64,000 bases of DNA from Mesonia ostreae (lineage in GTDB: Bacteria; Bacteroidota; Bacteroidia; Flavobacteriales; Flavobacteriaceae). Position numbers and translations under genes: made by a program. Where the stretch lies: the NCBI RefSeq assembly GCF_031845265.1, contig NZ_JAVRBG010000009.1, forward strand, positions 109,625 through 173,624. Reading direction: 5' to 3'. Of the stretch, positions 36,801 through 45,789 are shown one piece after another (position 1 is the first letter of the stretch; each line of letters begins with the position of its first letter). The notes beneath the pieces are model-generated. The model did no database searches and was not told where the DNA came from. It saw only the letters and a list, made by a program, of their open reading frames with translations.

Positions 36801-37479
36801 GGTTGGCACTCATAATGGGATGATGAACCGCTACGATAATTGTTTTATCTTGGTTATCTTTTAATTCATCTTTAAATTCAGCTAAAAAAGCACTACGCGT
36901 TTTATATTCACATTTGTTATTGATATAAGGATAGTGATCCCAGTCTTCGATATACCATTGAGAGTCTACCATTACCAAATGCGTTTCGTCGCTTAATTCT
37001 TCTCCTTCTATAGGACAACCATCATTTGGCCAAAATTTTGCTTCACTATTATCTTGTAAAAAAGATTCTAAATCATCTATATTTTTATGTCCGCCTTTGC
37101 TATTCCACTCATTTTTACCTGGAGTAAAAATAATATTTCCGTTAAATCCTTTTAAAGGATCTAGCAAATGCTGTTTTAAAAATTTTTCTTCTTTTTTTCT
37201 TTGTTCTTCGTTCTTAGGATAACCAATCTCCCGAGTCAAATTTCCTAGTATTACAATGGCAGCATCTTCATCTTGCTGAGATGATTCTACAATTTGCTGA
37301 AGAATTTCATCAGATTTTGACTGCTTCTCTAGACCTGTGTTTGCCGTAAAGTATATGGTTTTAGAAATTTCTTTGTTTTTTTCTTGTGCTAGAACGCCGA
37401 AGGATAAAAACAAAAAAATGCTTGAAAAAATCAGTAAAAACTTAGAGTTTTTATTGACCTGAATAAAGTGATTTTGCAT
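33880..37479 (-). CDS. Outer-membrane protein: degenerate metallophosphoesterase + kinase-like region + Omp85-like barrel
   Basis: 1199 residues. Signal peptide 1-31. Residues about 40-330 match calcineurin-like phosphoesterases of this family, but the metal motifs are altered: GDAG reads TANTG (45-49), GDN reads GNL (79-81), GNHDW reads GKNEW (121-125) and GHEH reads GNHK (269-272); only VAVHHP (216-221) is intact. Residues about 400-640 contain AGGGNQSRSLRLL and FTLREMRKSA, then IFDMLIGDWDRHQDQ (571-585) and PRDRDQAF (603-610), strikingly like the catalytic loop (..N.DRH..N) and metal-binding (D..AF) motifs of HipA/FAM20-type kinases. Residues about 840-1199 form an Omp85/BamA-like barrel with the lid-loop motif LRGF and a terminal GFRF. 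Often annotated simply as metallophosphoesterase. Divergent from tamB-tamL, 330 bp apart. Confidence 0.8.
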   Translation of the reverse strand: MQNHFIQVNKNSKFLLIFSSIFLFLSFGVLAQEKNKEISKTIYFTANTGLEKQSKSDEILQQIVESSQQDEDAAIVILGNLTREIGYPKNEEQRKKEEKFLKQHLLDPLKGFNGNIIFTPGKNEWNSKGGHKNIDDLESFLQDNSEAKFWPNDGCPIEGEELSDETHLVMVDSQWYIEDWDHYPYINNKCEYKTRSAFLAEFKDELKDNQDKTIIVAVHHPIMSANRKGFFGRMGGFSSQEFYSNQMQALVERLETLASQFEDVIFVSGNHKNLQYLADDGIPQIISGATGKTEKTRPEEDKGFFGSEENGYAKLSVYKDGSSQVDFYNLESSTIPINRNTIKRERATIEEVDYHQKSEFGKTYMASVYTEEEVDKSGLHTWAWGDHYRNVYGKKIEVPVLFLDDLPANPKAISAGGGNQSRSLRLLDDNENEFTLREMRKSAVRFIQSSIENHYVVDYMKNTVAEDIVTDFYTTAHPYAPFAVNGLSKSLGILHANPKIYYVPKQIGLGRFNESYGDKLYMIEEHVGDENKDFETFGASEDILSTADMLLELQDNKDAKIDEVEYIKARIFDMLIGDWDRHQDQWRWAKYERDGKDIYQAIPRDRDQAFPKYDGVILSLLKLGVPPLRAMQKYEANLKNSKWFNVAGYPLDKNFIKTSSWQEWEKQALFIQNNLSDEAIESAFAELPNDAQDESIEKIKETLKQRRANLVSIAKDYYTYFKKFETVIGTNEDNKFLITRKDNGITKIEIREEDEVIFSNEYNSRETKEIWVYGLDGDDEFKVVGDGNKLIKLKILGGEENDIYDFERKAKTKVYDYRSKNNTLQNVGSKRLTDSYSINNYDPNKKIYTNNVILPSIGFDPDAGFKVGLTDTFTTYGLVRNPFTTQHTLTANYFSATQGFEVEYYGEFAHIFYNWNFGLDARITSPNYSINFFGIGNETSYDNDTDKDFNRVPIKQWHVAPSLIYKESETVTAYFKPSIESYEVDNSYNDFIGEYYAEENDVFADQMYVGAEVGFNFNNKGNMIGYPRRGMELDLKAGYKSSINKDYDNQFTYLNPTVSFVYPIHESGVAAVATRASANFVLGEFGEDYEFYHAATVGGNESLRGFRNDRFLGETSFFHSTDLRLGIAKVRTNFIPLRIGVTAGFDYGRVWIDGEDSNKWHNSYGGSVFINGFSAFTANVGYYMSDEDNRLMFILGFRF
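35422..35434 (+). repeat. 13-bp motif TTCCGCGAAAGCG, site 1
   Basis: Exact copy inside the Omp85-fusion gene. Others are at 39534, 54610 (reverse), 56267 and 58919. Expected count in a window of this composition is far below one. Confidence 0.8.
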
Positions 37480-37809
37480 AGTATATAAATATGATCTTTA
37501 ATTAGTGCGCTAAAATTCTATAAAATTTTTTAATTGGAATATTTTTTAACTCATTATAACATTTTTGTATGATTTTAAAGGAGCTTTAAGAGCTGAATTG
37601 TTTTCTCCTTCGTAACTTACTCGGTTCTGTATATAACACCTCTCAATTTCTTTTAAAGATATGCTGTTGCAGTTTGGAAAGAAATTTCTCATGATTTAAT
37701 TTTAAGCGAAAAGATAAAAATTACCGATAAACTTTAACTTAATTTAAACACTTAAAATGTACAATGTTAAGCTTTTGCTGAATAAATTTGAAAATTAATA
37801 ACATTACGT
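37480..37809 (+). promoter_or_regulatory. Divergent intergenic region with tamB promoter element
   Basis: No gene. TAAATTTG at 37783-37790 matches the -7 consensus and lies 20 bases before the tamB start; the -33 match is weak. The opposite promoter for the Omp85-fusion gene is not obvious. Confidence 0.4.
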
Positions 37810-40800
37810 GTGAGCGAACCCCAAAAAGATAAAGAAAAAAAGAAAAAGTCAACCCTTAAAAAAGTTTTGCGCATTATTGCCAAGTCTTTTTTAGTACTGC
37901 TTATTATTCTTGTGTTACTGCTTCTTTTTATTAGAAGTCCGTGGGGACAAGGCATCATCGTAGACAAAGTCACCAACTACGTTTCTAATAAAACTGAAAC
38001 TAAAGTAGAGATAGAAAAACTCTTTATCACTTTTACGGGAGATATTTCTATAAAAGGACTTTTTTTAGAAGATAAAAAAGGAGATACTTTAATCTACACC
38101 AAATCTTTAGAGGCAGATATTCCTTTATGGAGTATTTTAAAGAAAAATGAAATTAATATAGATGATGTAAGAATTGAGGAACTCACCGCCAACGTGATTC
38201 AAAAAGACAGCCTTAGCGGATTTAATTATCAATTCCTTATCGAAGCTTTTGCTGGGGATTCTACACAAACCGAAGAAGTAAAAGAAGATCCCAATGCAGA
38301 ACCTTATACTTTTTCCTTAGGAACCCTTGCCTTAGAGAAAATAAACCTCAATTATCAAGACGAAGTTGCGGGAACTTTCTTAAAACTCAAATTAAAAGAA
38401 TTAGAGGTTAAAGGAAAAAAGCTCGATTTAGATAAGAGTATCTACGAGTTAAAATATGTTAGGCTTAGTCAAACCTCTGTAAGTTATCAGCAAACCAAAC
38501 CTCTAGTGAGTGAAGAACAAGATACGGTTCCCTTGCCTCAATTGGCGATAGGAGAAATAGAATTAAAGAATGTGAGTGCTGTGTATGACGCTAAGCCAGA
38601 CGATTTAAAAGCAATTATTGATCTAGAAGATTTCTTTGCAGAAGTCCCTATGATTAATTTACAAGAGCAGCAGGTAGAAATTAATAATTTAAAGCTCCAT
38701 AACTCTTTGGTAGATATAAAAACAGGAAAACCAAAAGAAGAGGTTCAAGAGAAAGTGGAGGAAGAAGCAACTCCAGACAATGGTTTTTGGCCAGATTGGG
38801 AGGTAAAAGTAAGCGATGTAGATTTTGAAGATAATACAATTGCTTTCCGTCAAGCGGAAGAAAAAACGAAACCTGGAGAATTTAATCCTTTAGCTTTTAA
38901 ACTTCAAAATTTTAATTTACTGGCAGAAAAATTACAGCTTTCTAAAGATGAAACCGCCGTAGTAAACTTAGATGCACTTTCTTTTGCTGAAGCGGGAGGT
39001 TTCAGGCTGAAAGAACTTTCTACACAAATTTCTTTAAATAAAAAGCGCCTAGAGGTAAACAATTTAAAAGCCGCAACAAGAAAAAGTAAACTTAACGGAA
39101 ACATAAAAATGAGTTTTGCATCCTTGCAAAATTTTATTGAAAATCCAGAAAAAGCAAGTTTTCAAATTTCGGTTCCCAACTTTAAGGTAGATGCGAAAGA
39201 AGTCTATTACTTCTCACCCGAATTACGTCAAAATGAAGAATTTAAAAAAATAGCGGCTAAAAATTTCTACGGAAAAATAAACACCAGCGGAACCTTAGCT
39301 AACTTAGAATTAAAAAACACCAAGTTAAATTGGGGGAATAAAACTTCTGTCATTGCCACTGGTAATCTAAAAAACGTCACCGATACGGATAATTTGATGT
39401 TTGATATTCAGCAATTCAATATTAATTCTGTGAAAGAAGATATCTTAGTTTTTGCTTCCGAAGAGGAATTGGGAATAAGTCTTCCAGAAACGGTACAAAT
39501 TGACGGGCAGTTAAAAGGCGGTTTAGACCGCCTTTCCGCGAAAGCGCAAATGACTATTCCAGAAGGAGTAGTGAATGTAAACGGATCTTTTAGAAATGAC
39601 AATCAGCTTGCTTTTGATACCAAATTGGAAACCATCGATTTAGATTTAGGTAAAATTTTACAAATGCCAGAACTGGGAAAAGTTTCTTTAGTCTTAGAAG
39701 GTTCTGGGAGCGGAAAAGATATGAACTCTTTAGACGCCACTTTAGATTCTCAATTTACTCAACTTACCTATAACGATTACGATTTATCTGCCATCAAGCT
39801 CGACGGAAAAATTGTAAATGGTACAGGAGATGTAAATCTTGTCTTTAAAGATAAAAATGTAAATCTAAAATTAGACTCACATATTATTTTAGATTCGGTG
39901 GCTCCAAAGTTAGATTTTAATGCCAAAATGGAAGGTATAGATCTATATGCTTTGGGCTTTACCAAAAAAGATATTAAAGCTAAAGTATATGTAGACGGTC
40001 ATTTTGAAGGAAATTCTGAAAATTTCAATGCGCAGATAAATATCACCGATGGCGTGGTGGTGTACGACGAAAAACCTTATTATTTGGGAGATATCGCAAT
40101 GAATACTCAAGTGACTAAAGACAGTACCGCTTTAGCAATTGATGGGAGCTTTCTAAAAACGCGATTAAATTCTAATGCGAGTCCAGATCAAATTATGAAG
40201 GCGTTACAGCATCATGCCAATCATTATTTTAAGGAAACGCTTCATAACGATTCTATACCTCATTTTGTGAACTTAAAAATGGAAACGACCATTACAGAAT
40301 CGCCTATTATGACAGATGTTTTCCTTGATGGAGTTAAAGAAATGGATACCATTTACTTTAAGGTAGATTTTGATGAAGAGAAAGAAGATTTAAAAGCAAA
40401 AGTATCTTTACCGCGTTTGGTATATCAAAACAATAGATTGGATAGCTTGCAAATAAATATAGATTCTAATAGTGAGGAAGCCAATTTTAGTGCTGGTTTT
40501 GGGAATCTAGAAGCTGGTCCGTTGGCAATAGACAAAACAGCGATTAGCGGTAGTCTTACTCAAGATACTTTATATGTAGATTTTAACTCGTATGCAAAAG
40601 GCGAGAAACTTTTCCGTATACAATCTGAAATGACGCGAGATAACGATAATCTTTATTTTAGAATTAATCCTTCAGATTTGATTTTAAATAAAGAACCTTG
40701 GGAAATGCCTAATTCTAATAAAATTAGTATTTCTAAGGAAGCTATTCTTTTTAAAGATTTTGTGATGTCACGAAACAGTCAAGAGATTAAACTTAGCGAT

Positions 40801-42912
40801 GACTTGGGAGAAACTGAAGAACATTTAGGCATAGCACTCAAAAATTTCGAGCTTTCTACGTTTATGAGTTATCTTAATCCAGATGAATACTTGGCTTCCG
40901 GTACTGTAAATGGAGATTTTAAAATTTTAAATCCGTTAGGAAATTGGGGTCTTGTTGCAGATATGGGTATTGATGATTTTGAAGCTGTTGAAGTTCCGCT
41001 AGGAAAATTGCAGCTTACAGCAAATTCAGTAAGTCATGAAAAATATGATTTTAACCTAGATGTACAAGGCGATAATATAGATTTAAACGTTGGCGGTGAT
41101 TATATAACGCAAAATACGGGACCAGAACTTAATTTGAATGTAGACCTCAATAAGTTAGCCATGGTAGTTTTAGAAGGTTTCTCTGGCGAAGCACTAAAAG
41201 AGTCTAAAGGAAGTATGGCGGCTAACTTTAAAATAGATGGTCCTTTAGACGATATCAATTACAAAGGAGAGGTTAATTTTAATGATGCAGAGTTTTTTGT
41301 AAGTATGCTTAACTCCAAGTTTAGCTTAAATGAAGATATTATTAAGGTAGATAATGAAGGTATTTACTTTAATAAATTTTCTATTAGCGATGCACAAAGC
41401 AATGATTTTACCGTTAATGGAGATATTTTAACCAAAGAAATTACAGATCCTACTTTCGATTTAAGTATCAAAGCCAATGATTTTGAAGCGCTTAATTCTA
41501 CCATAGAAGACAACGAACTTTATTATGGAAAGGTGGTTTTTGACGTAGATGCTACGGTAAAAGGAAAAATGAGTTTCCCAAAAGTAAATGCGAAACTTAC
41601 CGTAGATGAAAAAACCAATGCTACCTATGTATTACCAGAAGCGCAAGTAGATATTGTAGAGCGAGACGGAGTGGTAATTTTTGTAAATAAAGAAGATCCT
41701 AATGCTATTTTAACACGTCATAATGAAGACGATGTTACCGCAGTTATTACAGGAATAGAGCTAAATACAGAACTCATTATAGAACCTAATTCTACCTTTA
41801 ATATCATTTTAAATCAAAGAACGGGAGATAATTTACAAGTGGTTGGAGAAGGAAATCTATTTTTTAATATTGAACGAAGCGGAAGAACCACACTTACTGG
41901 AAGGTATGAAATTAGCGATGGTCATTATGAAATGAGTCTCTATAATCTTGTAAAAAGAAAGTTTGATATTGCGCCAGAAAGTTCTGTGTCTTGGAGTGGA
42001 GACCCTATGAATGCCAATTTGGATGTAAGAGCGATTTATGATATTAAAACTTCGGCTTCTGGATTAATGGCGAGTCAAACTTCTGGAGAATCTACTTCTG
42101 AACAAAATAAGTTTAAACAACGACTTCCTTTTATGGTTTATCTTAATGTAAAAGGAGAATTGAATAAACCTATTTTAGAGTTTAGTTTGGATATGCCCCA
42201 AGATGAACGCGGAGCTATAGGTGGAGCTGTCTACGGAAGAATTTCTCAACTAAATCAACAAGAAGATGAATTGAATAAACAAGTATTTTCTTTATTGGTA
42301 TTAAACCGATTTTTCCCACAATCTGGAACCGATGGAAGTGGAGGTGGAGCCGCGACTGTGGCAAGAGATAACTTAAATCAAGCTTTATCTGATCAACTAA
42401 ACGTATTTTCAGATAAGCTTACTGGCGACACAGGAATAGAACTTAATTTTGGACTTGAAAGTTATACAGATTATCAAGGCTCTTCGCCAGAAAGTAGAAC
42501 CGATTTAAATATTAGTGCCAGTAAAAAGTTGCTAAATGATAGGTTGGTGGTAACCGCAGGAAGTGAAGTAGGAGTGCAAGGAGAATCGCGACCGGGAGAA
42601 GATAATCCCGTGATTGGTAATGTGAGTATAGAATATTTATTAACCGAAAATGGAAGATGGCGCTTACGCGGATTTAGAAAAAGCGAATACGAAAATATCA
42701 TCGACGGTCAAGTATTTGTTAGTGGTATCGCTTTAATTTTTACCCGAGAGTTTAATAAATTTAGCGAGCTTTTTGAAAAAGAAATCAAGAAAGAAGAAGA
42801 AGCGCAAAAGCAAAAAGAAGAGAAGGAAGAAGAAGAAAAAGAAACTCCAAATAAAGAGGAGAAAGAACAAGAAAACACTTCCGCGGAAGCGATAAAAGAA
42901 GAAGAAAATTAA
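37810..42912 (+). CDS. tamB: Translocation and assembly module subunit TamB
   Basis: 1700 residues from GTG 37810; no ATG lies nearby in frame, and the GTG is followed by the expected basic cytoplasmic leader (KDKEKKKKSTLKK) and a signal anchor (residues about 24-45). The rest is a long AsmA/TamB beta-taco: repeated amphipathic strands with many N, D and K residues, ending in the TamB_C (DUF490) domain with GNLFFNIERSGRTTLTGRYEISDGHYEMSLYNL region around residue 1370. The C-terminal tail is extremely rich in Glu and Lys. It bridges inner and outer membrane, working with TamL. The stop overlaps the next start (TAATG). Confidence 0.93.
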   Translation: MSEPQKDKEKKKKSTLKKVLRIIAKSFLVLLIILVLLLLFIRSPWGQGIIVDKVTNYVSNKTETKVEIEKLFITFTGDISIKGLFLEDKKGDTLIYTKSLEADIPLWSILKKNEINIDDVRIEELTANVIQKDSLSGFNYQFLIEAFAGDSTQTEEVKEDPNAEPYTFSLGTLALEKINLNYQDEVAGTFLKLKLKELEVKGKKLDLDKSIYELKYVRLSQTSVSYQQTKPLVSEEQDTVPLPQLAIGEIELKNVSAVYDAKPDDLKAIIDLEDFFAEVPMINLQEQQVEINNLKLHNSLVDIKTGKPKEEVQEKVEEEATPDNGFWPDWEVKVSDVDFEDNTIAFRQAEEKTKPGEFNPLAFKLQNFNLLAEKLQLSKDETAVVNLDALSFAEAGGFRLKELSTQISLNKKRLEVNNLKAATRKSKLNGNIKMSFASLQNFIENPEKASFQISVPNFKVDAKEVYYFSPELRQNEEFKKIAAKNFYGKINTSGTLANLELKNTKLNWGNKTSVIATGNLKNVTDTDNLMFDIQQFNINSVKEDILVFASEEELGISLPETVQIDGQLKGGLDRLSAKAQMTIPEGVVNVNGSFRNDNQLAFDTKLETIDLDLGKILQMPELGKVSLVLEGSGSGKDMNSLDATLDSQFTQLTYNDYDLSAIKLDGKIVNGTGDVNLVFKDKNVNLKLDSHIILDSVAPKLDFNAKMEGIDLYALGFTKKDIKAKVYVDGHFEGNSENFNAQINITDGVVVYDEKPYYLGDIAMNTQVTKDSTALAIDGSFLKTRLNSNASPDQIMKALQHHANHYFKETLHNDSIPHFVNLKMETTITESPIMTDVFLDGVKEMDTIYFKVDFDEEKEDLKAKVSLPRLVYQNNRLDSLQINIDSNSEEANFSAGFGNLEAGPLAIDKTAISGSLTQDTLYVDFNSYAKGEKLFRIQSEMTRDNDNLYFRINPSDLILNKEPWEMPNSNKISISKEAILFKDFVMSRNSQEIKLSDDLGETEEHLGIALKNFELSTFMSYLNPDEYLASGTVNGDFKILNPLGNWGLVADMGIDDFEAVEVPLGKLQLTANSVSHEKYDFNLDVQGDNIDLNVGGDYITQNTGPELNLNVDLNKLAMVVLEGFSGEALKESKGSMAANFKIDGPLDDINYKGEVNFNDAEFFVSMLNSKFSLNEDIIKVDNEGIYFNKFSISDAQSNDFTVNGDILTKEITDPTFDLSIKANDFEALNSTIEDNELYYGKVVFDVDATVKGKMSFPKVNAKLTVDEKTNATYVLPEAQVDIVERDGVVIFVNKEDPNAILTRHNEDDVTAVITGIELNTELIIEPNSTFNIILNQRTGDNLQVVGEGNLFFNIERSGRTTLTGRYEISDGHYEMSLYNLVKRKFDIAPESSVSWSGDPMNANLDVRAIYDIKTSASGLMASQTSGESTSEQNKFKQRLPFMVYLNVKGELNKPILEFSLDMPQDERGAIGGAVYGRISQLNQQEDELNKQVFSLLVLNRFFPQSGTDGSGGGAATVARDNLNQALSDQLNVFSDKLTGDTGIELNFGLESYTDYQGSSPESRTDLNISASKKLLNDRLVVTAGSEVGVQGESRPGEDNPVIGNVSIEYLLTENGRWRLRGFRKSEYENIIDGQVFVSGIALIFTREFNKFSELFEKEIKKEEEAQKQKEEKEEEEKETPNKEEKEQENTSAEAIKEEEN
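39534..39546 (+). repeat. 13-bp motif TTCCGCGAAAGCG, site 2
   Basis: Exact copy inside tamB, same orientation as site 1. Confidence 0.8.
42879..42891 (+). repeat. 13-bp motif variant TTCCGCGGAAGCG
   Basis: One-base variant (A to G at position 8) near the 3' end of tamB. Confidence 0.6.
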
Positions 42913-45209
42913 TGAGAAAGCATATCAAAATCAAGTCCTCTTTTGTTTTTACAACGGTTATTTTATTGATGCTGCTCAGTTCTTGTGCGGTAAAAAAATA
43001 TGTACCCGAAGGAGAGTTTTTGTACCGTGGCGCAAAAATTAATCTAGAAGACACGTTAAATATTAAGAATAAACCAGAGTTGCAATTGGAGTTAGATAAT
43101 CTGCTTTATCCGCAGCCCAATACCAAGATTTTAGGACTTTATCCTGGATTGCATTTTTATTATATAGGTCAAAAGGAGAAACCAGGCTTTATCAATCGGT
43201 TTTTAAGTAAAAAATTTGGCGAAGAACCCGTGTATCTATCGGATGTAGATGTGAATAGCACCGAAGATATTATAGAAAATAGACTTGAAAATAATGGTTT
43301 TTTTAGCAGTAGGATTACTTCCGCCGTAGAGCGAGATAGCAGCGCCATAACGGCAAAAGCGGAGTATGATGTTACCCTCACTGCGCCTTACCAAATGGAG
43401 ACCTTTACGGTAGAAAAAGATTCTTTAGATTCTATAAGCTTAAGATTAGTTAAGGATATTGAGCTTTCTATGGAAGAAACGCTAATAAAAAAAGACATGC
43501 GTTTTGATTTAACTCATTTTAAAAGCGAAAGAGAGCGCATAGATGATTTTTTAAAACAGAAAGGGTATTATAATTTTAATCCTAATTTTCTCATTTTTGA
43601 AGCCGATACCAATCAATACGATAAAAGAAAATTTGACTTATTTCTTCGTTTAAAGGAAGGTGTTCCAGAAAGGTCTAAAGTGACCTATATTTTAGATAAA
43701 GTGAATGTGTACCCTAATGAAGCCTTGGATACAGGTGAAGGTGTGGAAGATACCACCGTTTATGACCAATTGCATTATATTCAAAAAAATGAGTTTTTTA
43801 AACCCCGTCGTATGGATCCGTATATTTTACTACGTCCGTCGCAAAAATATAATCCTTTGTTTTCAAAATATACGAGTAGACGTTTGTCTTCCATAGGAAT
43901 TTATAAGTATGTAAATATTCGCTACAACGAAACCGATACGATCACAGATGAGGACGGATATAGGCATTTAGAAGCAGATATTCGCTTGTCTCCATTTAAT
44001 AAACGTACGCTAAGAGCAGAATTGCAAGCGGTAACCAAATCTAATAATTTTGCAGGACCGGGAATTGGACTAACGTACCTCAACCGTAATTTATTTAGAG
44101 GTGGAGAAATTTTGAGAGTTACGGGAAGCTTTGCCTTCGAGCAACAATTTTCTGGACAAGGAAGTCAATCTGGACTGCGAAGCATACAGTTTGGTTTAAA
44201 TTCTTCCCTAACTTTTCCTAGGCTTTTGTTTCCGATTGATTTTAATAATCGTTTTAAATATTCTATTCCGCAAACACAAATAAAAGCCGGTGCAGATTAT
44301 TTAGATAGAAGCGAGTTGTATTCTCTTACTTCATTTTCAACCTCGTTTGGTTACATCTGGAAAGCCAATAAATTTGTGACGCACGAGCTTAATCCTATTA
44401 ATATTAATTACGTAAAATTAGGTAATACCAGTGAAGAATTTGATCAAATATTGGCAGATAATCCGTTTTTAAAACGAAGCTTTGAGCAGCAATTTATTGC
44501 AGGACTCACCTATAGTTTTACCTATAATGAATTGGTAGATTCTTCTAAAAAAGGCGCATTTTATCTCAATTTTAATTTTGATATAGCGGGAAATACCATA
44601 GATCTTTTTGCAAAAGAAAATAATGAAGGAGATAGAACCTTTTTAGGTTTAAAATATGCTCAATACGCTAAAGCGGATTTAGATTTACGCTATCATTATA
44701 AACTAGGAACTAAAGGAGATGTATTGATAGGAAGAGTTTTTGGTGGTGTTGGTTTGCCTTACGGAAACTCAAAATCTTTACCTTTTGTAAAGCAGTATTT
44801 TTCTGGAGGACCGTACAGTGTGCGCGCATTTCATATTCGCTCGCTAGGACCTGGAACGTATAATCCCGAGGAACAAGGATTAAATTCGTATTACGATCAA
44901 GCGGGAGATATACGATTAGAAGCCAATGTAGAATATCGTTTTCCATTATTTAGCTTCTTAAAAGGAGCTGTTTTCGCCGATGCTGGGAATGTATGGTTAA
45001 CACAGGAAAACGAAGCTTTGCCCGGAGGAAAATTCTCAGGTAGTTTTGCAGATGAATTGGGAATAGGTGCTGGGGTAGGTGTGCGAGTAGATGTACAAGG
45101 TTTTGTGATACGATTCGACCTTGCTTCTCCGTTAAAAAGGCCTGCCAAGAAATTCGATTTCGAATATGACAAGCCAGTATTTAATTTTGCTATTGGTTAT
45201 CCTTTTTAG
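42912..45209 (+). CDS. tamL: TamL, lipoprotein-type TamA (Omp85 family)
   Basis: 765 residues with a lipoprotein signal ending LLMLLSSC (lipobox, Cys17-18 region), the Bacteroidetes hallmark that distinguishes TamL from proteobacterial TamA. POTRA-like domains cover about 35-330, then a barrel with the Omp85 lid motif VRAFHIRSLGPG near residue 640 and the final strand ending FNFAIGYPF (C-terminal Phe). Overlaps tamB by one base (TAATG), giving coupled translation. TamL with TamB is thought to supply lipids or outer-membrane proteins to the outer membrane. Confidence 0.93.
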   Translation: MRKHIKIKSSFVFTTVILLMLLSSCAVKKYVPEGEFLYRGAKINLEDTLNIKNKPELQLELDNLLYPQPNTKILGLYPGLHFYYIGQKEKPGFINRFLSKKFGEEPVYLSDVDVNSTEDIIENRLENNGFFSSRITSAVERDSSAITAKAEYDVTLTAPYQMETFTVEKDSLDSISLRLVKDIELSMEETLIKKDMRFDLTHFKSERERIDDFLKQKGYYNFNPNFLIFEADTNQYDKRKFDLFLRLKEGVPERSKVTYILDKVNVYPNEALDTGEGVEDTTVYDQLHYIQKNEFFKPRRMDPYILLRPSQKYNPLFSKYTSRRLSSIGIYKYVNIRYNETDTITDEDGYRHLEADIRLSPFNKRTLRAELQAVTKSNNFAGPGIGLTYLNRNLFRGGEILRVTGSFAFEQQFSGQGSQSGLRSIQFGLNSSLTFPRLLFPIDFNNRFKYSIPQTQIKAGADYLDRSELYSLTSFSTSFGYIWKANKFVTHELNPININYVKLGNTSEEFDQILADNPFLKRSFEQQFIAGLTYSFTYNELVDSSKKGAFYLNFNFDIAGNTIDLFAKENNEGDRTFLGLKYAQYAKADLDLRYHYKLGTKGDVLIGRVFGGVGLPYGNSKSLPFVKQYFSGGPYSVRAFHIRSLGPGTYNPEEQGLNSYYDQAGDIRLEANVEYRFPLFSFLKGAVFADAGNVWLTQENEALPGGKFSGSFADELGIGAGVGVRVDVQGFVIRFDLASPLKRPAKKFDFEYDKPVFNFAIGYPF

Positions 45210-45271
45210 AAACTAATTCTTTCGAGCACTGACCGAAAAGATGAGAGTAAACAACTTTTAAAAATCATCAT

Positions 45272-45317
45272 AAAAAAAGAAGGTTTGGAAAACACAGTTC
45301 TCCAAACCTTCTTTTTT
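45272..45317. terminator. Bidirectional terminator between tamL and ybaB
   Basis: AAAAAAAGAAGGTTTGGA (45272-45289) and TCCAAACCTTCTTTTTT (45301-45317) form a stem of about 17 bp with T tracts on both strands. Confidence 0.92.
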
Positions 45318-45335
45318 AAGTATAAAACGTTTTTT

Positions 45336-45659
45336 TTACTTAAACATATCCATTCCTGGGATGCTTGGCATCCCTTCTTTGGCTACTGCTCCAAGTTCTG
45401 CTTCTTGTATATCGGTTGCTTTTTTTATGGCTTTGTTTAAGGTTAACACCAAGTAATCTTCTAATTGTTCTTTGTCTTGAAGAAGTTCATCTGAAACTTC
45501 AACCGATTTAATTTCTCTATTAGCGGTGATGGTCACTTTTAATAAACCGTCATTAGATTTCTCTTCTAGACTCACCGTATCTAATCGTTTTTTAGTTTCT
45601 TCTACTTTAGCTTGGGTTTCTTTGATTTTATCCATCATACCCGACATATCTCCAAACAT
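45336..45659 (-). CDS. ybaB: YbaB/EbfC-family nucleoid-associated protein
   Basis: 107 residues. The family pattern is complete: N-terminal MDKIKETQAKVEETKKRLDT coiled helix, the strands LLKVTITANREIKSVEVSDELL and the second helix LEDYLVLTLNKAIKKATDIQ, with a flexible C-terminus (GMPSIPGMDMFK). YbaB dimers (tweezers shape) bind DNA. Usually located with dnaX/recR; here it follows the tam operon on the opposite strand. Confidence 0.95.
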   Translation of the reverse strand: MFGDMSGMMDKIKETQAKVEETKKRLDTVSLEEKSNDGLLKVTITANREIKSVEVSDELLQDKEQLEDYLVLTLNKAIKKATDIQEAELGAVAKEGMPSIPGMDMFK

Positions 45660-45789
45660 AATTATCTATTTTTTGTGAACTGTAAATATATTAAAAAAAC
45701 TATTCGCGCCCGATGAATACTAATTTAAAATTGAAGATACATTTGGTTTTATTTTTGGTTTTTGAAATATTAACTTTTCTATTCACTTA

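Noticed and set aside
37767..37976. Minus-strand open frame over the tamB start
   Set aside because: It overlaps the tamB leader on the other strand and has no domain; it is a shadow frame.
44710..45172. Overlapping minus-strand frames within tamL
   Set aside because: Antisense shadows of a clearly conserved barrel-coding region.
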